From positions 54,374 through 118,373 of the forward strand of contig MNCI01029440.1 in assembly GCA_015680685.1 (NCBI GenBank): DNA of 64,000 nucleotides. Reading direction: 5' to 3'. The notes beneath the pieces are model-generated. The model searched no databases and was not told the DNA's origin. It saw only the letters and a program-made list of their open reading frames with translations. Source of the DNA: Gnetum montanum. Its lineage: Eukaryota; Streptophyta; Gnetopsida; Gnetales; Gnetaceae. This document shows, piece by piece, positions 59,101 to 64,000 of the stretch. Position 1 is the first letter of the stretch, and each line of letters starts with the position of its first letter. The translations under genes were made by a program, and so were the position numbers.

Positions 59101-61610
59101 TTATTAATTCTTGATTTTAGGATGGGGCATCTCCTTCATGACTAATCTTTTGGCCATGAAAAGAATTAGTAAGTGGATGAGTAGGCTTCATGCATTTTTG
59201 AAATAGGGTTCAACTTTCATTTTCAAGCCACTAGGTGTCTTCTTGTTTATTGGAAACTGCGTAGATGGGTTGTTTCTCACACACTTGTTTTTGAAACATA
59301 CAGTGGGTTATAATAAAAGTTGTGTTAACTTTGTAGATGTTTGACCTGTGACTGCATCCTTTATAATGATTAGTGATGCATGGATTCTTCTATCTCTTCA
59401 TAGTGCTAGGTTCATCATTTCTATTAGGTGTTGACGTAATGATGGATGTTTCCCTTTGCATAGGATTGGAGGACATTGGTTTTGAGAGGAAGGATGTTGT
59501 ACTTGATTGGCATTTTGCTAGTTTGGATGAGTTAGTAGTTCCATAAGTGTTGTGCTAACATGTACGGACCATCCTAAAGAAAGGATGTTTTCAAGATTAT
59601 GATGGAGATCAACTGACATTATCATTTCCATGTATGTTTGTAGCACAAGTGGCATTCTTTCATTGGTGTTGTGGTCTTGAACCTTCCTGTGTTGATAGTT
59701 GTGACATGTGATGGAGGTGAGGATGAGAATATTGAGCATATGATGGAGGGTGAGAGGCATGAGGTGGTGATCTCATAGAAGATATTGTAGGTTGATGATA
59801 TTCAAGAGAGTGGTAGTAGTGAGTTGAGGTAAAGGAAGTAGAACTACTTGGAAAAGAAAATTGTTAAACATAGTATCTGGATGGGTCTGACAATAAGGGT
59901 AGAGCTAGTTTGATGATGGCCTCCCCCATGACTATGGGTTTTTCCACTGAAGTTGATGATAGTGGTTGAGGTTGAGGCTGGTAAAAAGTCCAAATAGGAT
60001 AATATAGTTTATTGTTGGACTATCTATAATTACCTCATGAGAAAGGTACTTTCCTAGGCATTTTCTTTTGTAGAAACTTGGGAATCAAAGAAAAAGCCCA
60101 ATACTTATGTAGATGCAACATAACTGGGAAATATCTGTTTGGATGATCATATTGGTGGATGTCACATCCATCATCTTCTTCAGTGGTTGAATATATGGCC
60201 TCTTATTCTATAGCCATTCCCCCTTTTTGCTGATCAGTGTTCTTACCTGTATCTTGGACCTGTTTCCTCCTTTTCTTATGATCACATTATTTGTTTTGCA
60301 TTACTCTCTCCTCTATAATTTCTATGCAAGTTGTAACTTTTTCAATTATTCATTCCAACATCTTAGTAATAGACTATTGCATTGGCAAGGTTTGTCATGA
60401 AATCACCTCATTAAGGGCTACCTCTTTTTCCTTTTCATAGAGATGAACCCTCTTCTTTTGAAGAGTTGGGTTCCAGTGATATTCCTCAACATTCTCTCAT
60501 TTACAAAGCTCTTCTTCTTCTTTTGCCACATGTTTGATTAGCCTTTGGATATTATGGGTTCTTAGTTCATATAATCAACCTTGAGCACACATTACCAAGG
60601 GTCTCTCTTGTTGAACTATGAAGCCCATCTATGATATGACAATATTTCTTTTCTTGATAGAAATCATGGCTTGGAAATCTATATAGTAGAGAATAGTATC
60701 CATCTAGGGTCATATCCAAGGGCTCATTTTTTTATTGTTTCCATCCTTGGATTCATTTCCTTAAGTTAGACACCCTTGCATAGGTTTGGTATTTCTCTTT
60801 GAAAGGTTCCAGCATTGTAGACCACCAATTGAATTGAATTTGATTTCAATGATCGATACCACACTTTGGCTATATCCATTCATAACCTAGAAAATAGCTT
60901 AAGCTTTTCTCACTTACTTTCAATGCTCTATAAGATGTAGGCATCATGAAATGTTTTTAAATGATGTTATGAATTAGAATTATAGCCTCTCACAATTTCA
61001 TGGATGTTATTCATATCAAGTATTTTGATGCAACTTTTCCTTTGATGCCTGTAGGATATTTTAACTACCATTGTAATTGTGTCATGCTCTTAGTGGCCAA
61101 CAAGGGTTTACCATCATCAGACATATTGTGGTGAAAATTTCTATTTCTATTTATTTGATTGTAATGATCTTTTCTATGCTCATGTTGATGTCTTTGATTT
61201 TACCCTTGGTTTCTATTTCTATCATTTTCTCAACCCTTTAGTAGAGCTCTATCTCTATACGTATGTTCATCTTTGTCAAAATTGGACATTAAAGAGGAAG
61301 ATCAAGATGAGGAACTAGGAGAATGTCAATGACTTCTATAGTTCTCCCCATGGTCCATTAATTTATCTTTTCTAGTTTTAGAGGTGGTCCTAGGGCTTGA
61401 GGCCCTCCTTCATCTAGGACATACTCCATCTCATCTAGGATTTTTTTCCTTAGGTGAATGTATTTCTTGAGTGTACTAAGGGTTGTCATGAATATATGAA
61501 ACCCTTGCATGAGGTTGGTCATTTCAATTTTCTTCAATATATATCTCATTAGTTGTCCAATGAATTTTCTCTTCGTATGATGCATTATTGCTTCCATCTG
61601 AAAGAGACAT
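59101..61610 (-). pseudogene. Element D: gag
   Basis: A start codon at 61610 gives MSLSDGSNNASYEEK, parallel to the B start MSSSSYESA. The core region between about 61020 and 60560 aligns with the B gag core at 25660-25200 ('cccatctatgatatg' against 'cccatctatgagatg'; 'tccttggatt' and 'tccaagggct' blocks). A His/Pro-rich tail reaches about 59500 (frame 59760-59518). Frames are heavily broken. Confidence 0.65.
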
Positions 61611-61716
61611 TATTATTAGTTAATGATGTGTCTAACTTAATGTTTTCTGAAAGATAAATCATTAAGACATTTATAGCAATTATGTATAATATAACTAATC
61701 TAGATAACTAGCACTA

Positions 61717-61734
61717 TCCTTGGAAATGACATCA
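61717..61734 (-). promoter_or_regulatory. Decayed primer binding site of element D (tRNA-Asp type)
   Basis: The minus strand reads TGATGTCATTTCCAAGGA, one base from the 5' LTR. It fits TGGCGCCGTTGCCGGGGA if six transitions and one transversion are allowed. Confidence 0.55.
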
Positions 61735-61735
61735 A

Positions 61736-62594
61736 TGATAAGCGATGGGTACCCCTTATGCCCAACCATACGAATCACAAGTGTTCATGCTCAATCTAGT
61801 CGAATTCTATGGATGAGACTAGTTGTGGCATCTAGATCATTATGTCTTGATCATAGTTCACTATCTTCCAACTTGGAATAGTGGTAGCTTTGTCATCTAT
61901 AGTTTAGTCCAAAGTGAGGCATATGATAATAGATATTATTTCAACCTTATGTTACTCCTAATGATAATGGAGAAATTAATTATTTAATCTAATTAACAAT
62001 GGAAAGTAAAGTCTAAACTAGCCTACGTGAAATGAGTATCCATTCCTAACCATCCATACATGCCTTGAACTTCATGTAAGTACCGCTGGGATTACCAAGC
62101 GTAATGTTATTGGGCATACCAAATGATAACACTATTGGGTTACCAATAATTATACTTAAGCACTCATGATTAGTCATAATCATTCCACTTAATGATAGAA
62201 ACAATAAAGAGTAATAAATGATAAACATTAACTAAGAAAAATAGTAAGCATTTATGTAATCAACAATAATAAAGCTAAGTGAATGTTGCAATGATGGAAG
62301 TAATCTTGATCTTTATTACCAAGCATGTAATATATCCAAGCATGTCACGTTCAAATAAGGATGCTATACAATCACTTAACATCATACTAAGGGCATGCAC
62401 TAGAAACAAACTAAAAGAATTTTTTTACTTTTCAACTACCTATCTATTACCATCTCTATGTCTATATATCCAAAACCATGCACCCAAGTGTTATATTCAT
62501 AGGCTAGCATAGATGAGATGATATCGAATACCTAAAAATGCAACTTTGATATTGAATACCTGATATCAAAGCCCTATGACAACATGACTCATCA
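61736..62594 (-). repeat. Element D 5' LTR (right copy, 859 bp)
   Basis: Partner of 34923-35739. It includes two to three copies of a 'ctgggattaccaa'-type short repeat (about 62080-62145), also present in the element B LTRs. It ends CTCATCA at 62594 and is followed by CATTT. Confidence 0.85.
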
Positions 62595-62599
62595 CATTT
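62595..62599. repeat. Target site duplication of element D, right copy (CATTT)
   Basis: CATTT, identical to 34918-34922. Confidence 0.85.
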
Positions 62600-64000
62600 C
62601 ATGTGTTTGAGACAAAAATTATTTTAAAAAATAAAACACTATAGTGCTTTGTGATCAGTTCTCAATAAAAATTCTTTGGATAACAAACACTATTTGTAAT
62701 ATTTGATATCTTTTAAAATTACATACAAATCCTCATACACACTATAATTTTTATCTTAATTCAATGATGTTTTCTAAAAAGAAAATAATTGTCCTACTTT
62801 CTATGATAAAACTTAACTAGTTATAAGGCCAATTCCTTCCATATTCATTTGAAAAACAATTTGGAAGTATAATATTACACTCACTACTTTACTTGCTATC
62901 TTATTCTTTAGTATCTTAAAACTTCCTTGTATGGCTTCAACTCTCCTAAAGTAATAATTCTTCATAAAGAAAGAAGAAAATGGCTATGAAATTTACTAAT
63001 ATTCCTTATGAGTCTTCTATAGAATATTTTCAAGCTAAGAAAAAACATACCTCACTAACATTCTTTGGAGTTGATCATTCTCTAATGGCTTTTACCTTAT
63101 TGTGTCCATCTTTACTTGATTTTTGAAAGTTACATGTCCCAAATAAATAATTTTCTTCTTCATAAACTAACACTTCCTAGTATTTATCATAAGTTGGGCT
63201 TCATTCACCTCTTAACAAATAAGCTTAAAATAACTAGCATGCTTATCCTCATTAGACTTACACATAAGAATATCATAAAATAAGACAATGCAACAATTCT
63301 CAATAAACTAGTTTAAAATATTATGCATCAATCTTAGAAAATTGATAAGGCATTTTTAATTGAAAAGGTATCACAAGCCACTAAGAGACTATCTCATATT
63401 TTGAAAGTGAGCTTTCCTTCATCACCCAATATAATTCTAATTTTGTTATAGTCACTTTTAAAATCAATCTTGCAAAAAATATTAACATGAGAAGAAACAT
63501 CTAGAATATTATTCATTTCTAACATAGTGAAACAATGCCTTACTATTATCATTCATTTTGTGATTGATCTATTTGTAGAGTCTATCTTTATTTTTTATAA
63601 AATTTTAATATCATTTTAATAGATCATATGGATATTCAAATAGAATACAGATTTATTTCACTATTATCCTATTCACTACTTTTGAGTTAATGCATATCCT
63701 CCCATTCTTCTTTTTTCTTCTATGAAGCAAGGACCACTAGAATTGGACAAGAAGAGATTGATTTTTTTACAAAACCATTTTTGAGAAGCTCCTCTACTTT
63801 CTTTTGAAGTTTCCTTCTCTAATTTGGTGTCATTCTATATTTCCTCTTATTTGTAATTATAGTACATATAATAAAATCAATTTGATATTGGAAATTTCTC
63901 ATAGGTATCAACCCTTCAAGCTTCTTCTTAAAGGCATTAGAAAATTACCCTACAAACTCTTGCACTATTTATAGAAGATTACCTTTCTTAGGCACAAGTG
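62600..64000 (-). pseudogene. Element E, right part: reverse transcriptase and start of RNase H (chromovirus-like)
   Basis: Minus-strand frames, shifting often, give RREGNFKRK-type sequence and a KNGRICINSKVVNRIIVK stretch (about 63700-63560, relatives: DGTWRMCVDSRAIN). A broken catalytic box lies near 63270 (LFYDILMC, one aspartate lost). INTRKC and YLGHV follow near 63190-63140, with RNase H start near 62690-62640. At 62600 the frame meets the D insertion and resumes at 34917 with the RNase H end. The 5' part of E is beyond the window. Confidence 0.65.

Larger units (their letters stand above)
34923..62594 (-). mobile_element. Element D: Athila-related element without visible pol, split by element G
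   Basis: LTRs 34923-35739 and 61736-62594 begin TGAT(G/A)AG and end CTCATCA, with CATTT duplicated outside. About 9.1 kb remains when G is set aside. Minus-strand order is 5' LTR, decayed tRNA-Asp-type primer site, gag, a non-pol stretch, a second protein gene (interrupted by G), 3' LTR. I see no RT, RNase H or integrase motif. Its insertion split the RNase H of element E. It is related to element B by LTR ends, primer site and gag. Confidence 0.8.

Overview
The window is plant nuclear DNA made almost entirely of decayed, nested LTR retrotransposons. I found no intact host gene, rRNA, tRNA or CRISPR array. The pol domains point to seed-plant Ty3/gypsy lineages. One element is Tat/Ogre-like, with a second RNase H domain after the normal one. 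One is Athila-like, with an FMDD reverse transcriptase and a tRNA-Asp-type primer site. One is probably a chromovirus. Many reading frames are broken by transition-type changes (CAG to TAG, CGA to TGA), as expected of old methylated repeats in a large genome. I cannot name the species.

Layout. 1-3284: end of a Tat-like element (A), with protease, a spacer repeat and its 3' LTR. About 5794-12953: a second Tat-like element (F) on the minus strand, with gag, protease and an antisense gene. 15829-28618: a short non-coding LTR element (C, target duplication GTAGG), split by a full Athila-like element (B, 17705-27637, minus strand, target duplication GTAAC). 28624-34066: AT-rich sequence I cannot assign. 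From 34067, a chromovirus-like element (E, minus strand) is split inside RNase H by an Athila-related element without visible pol (D, 34923-62594, target duplication CATTT). D is in turn split by an 18.55 kb Tat/Ogre-like element (G, 37729-56280, plus strand, target duplication ATGAT). E resumes at 62600 and leaves the window. All four target duplications are perfect 5 bp repeats, so the insertion order is firm: E before D before G, and C before B.

The most interesting content is in G and F. Both carry a multi-exon gene in the antisense direction in the protease-to-RT interval (G 43252-48114 minus; F about 6325-9190 plus). The two copies are strongly diverged but align gaplessly over stretches of protein. 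They share at least two introns at the same position and phase, and probably a third. The G copy has its own TATAAATA box and upstream GCTAC-type motifs like those in the element's LTR. In G, the antisense gene and the pol module are each bracketed by tandem repeats built on one core (about GACCTTAAACTRGCA), so the element looks modular: gag-PR, repeat, antisense gene, repeat, RT-RH-IN, repeat, 3' LTR. Element A looks like the product of losing everything between the first and last repeat blocks.

All reading frames are interrupted, so nothing here is likely to make an active element now. The value of the window is the record of structure and nesting.
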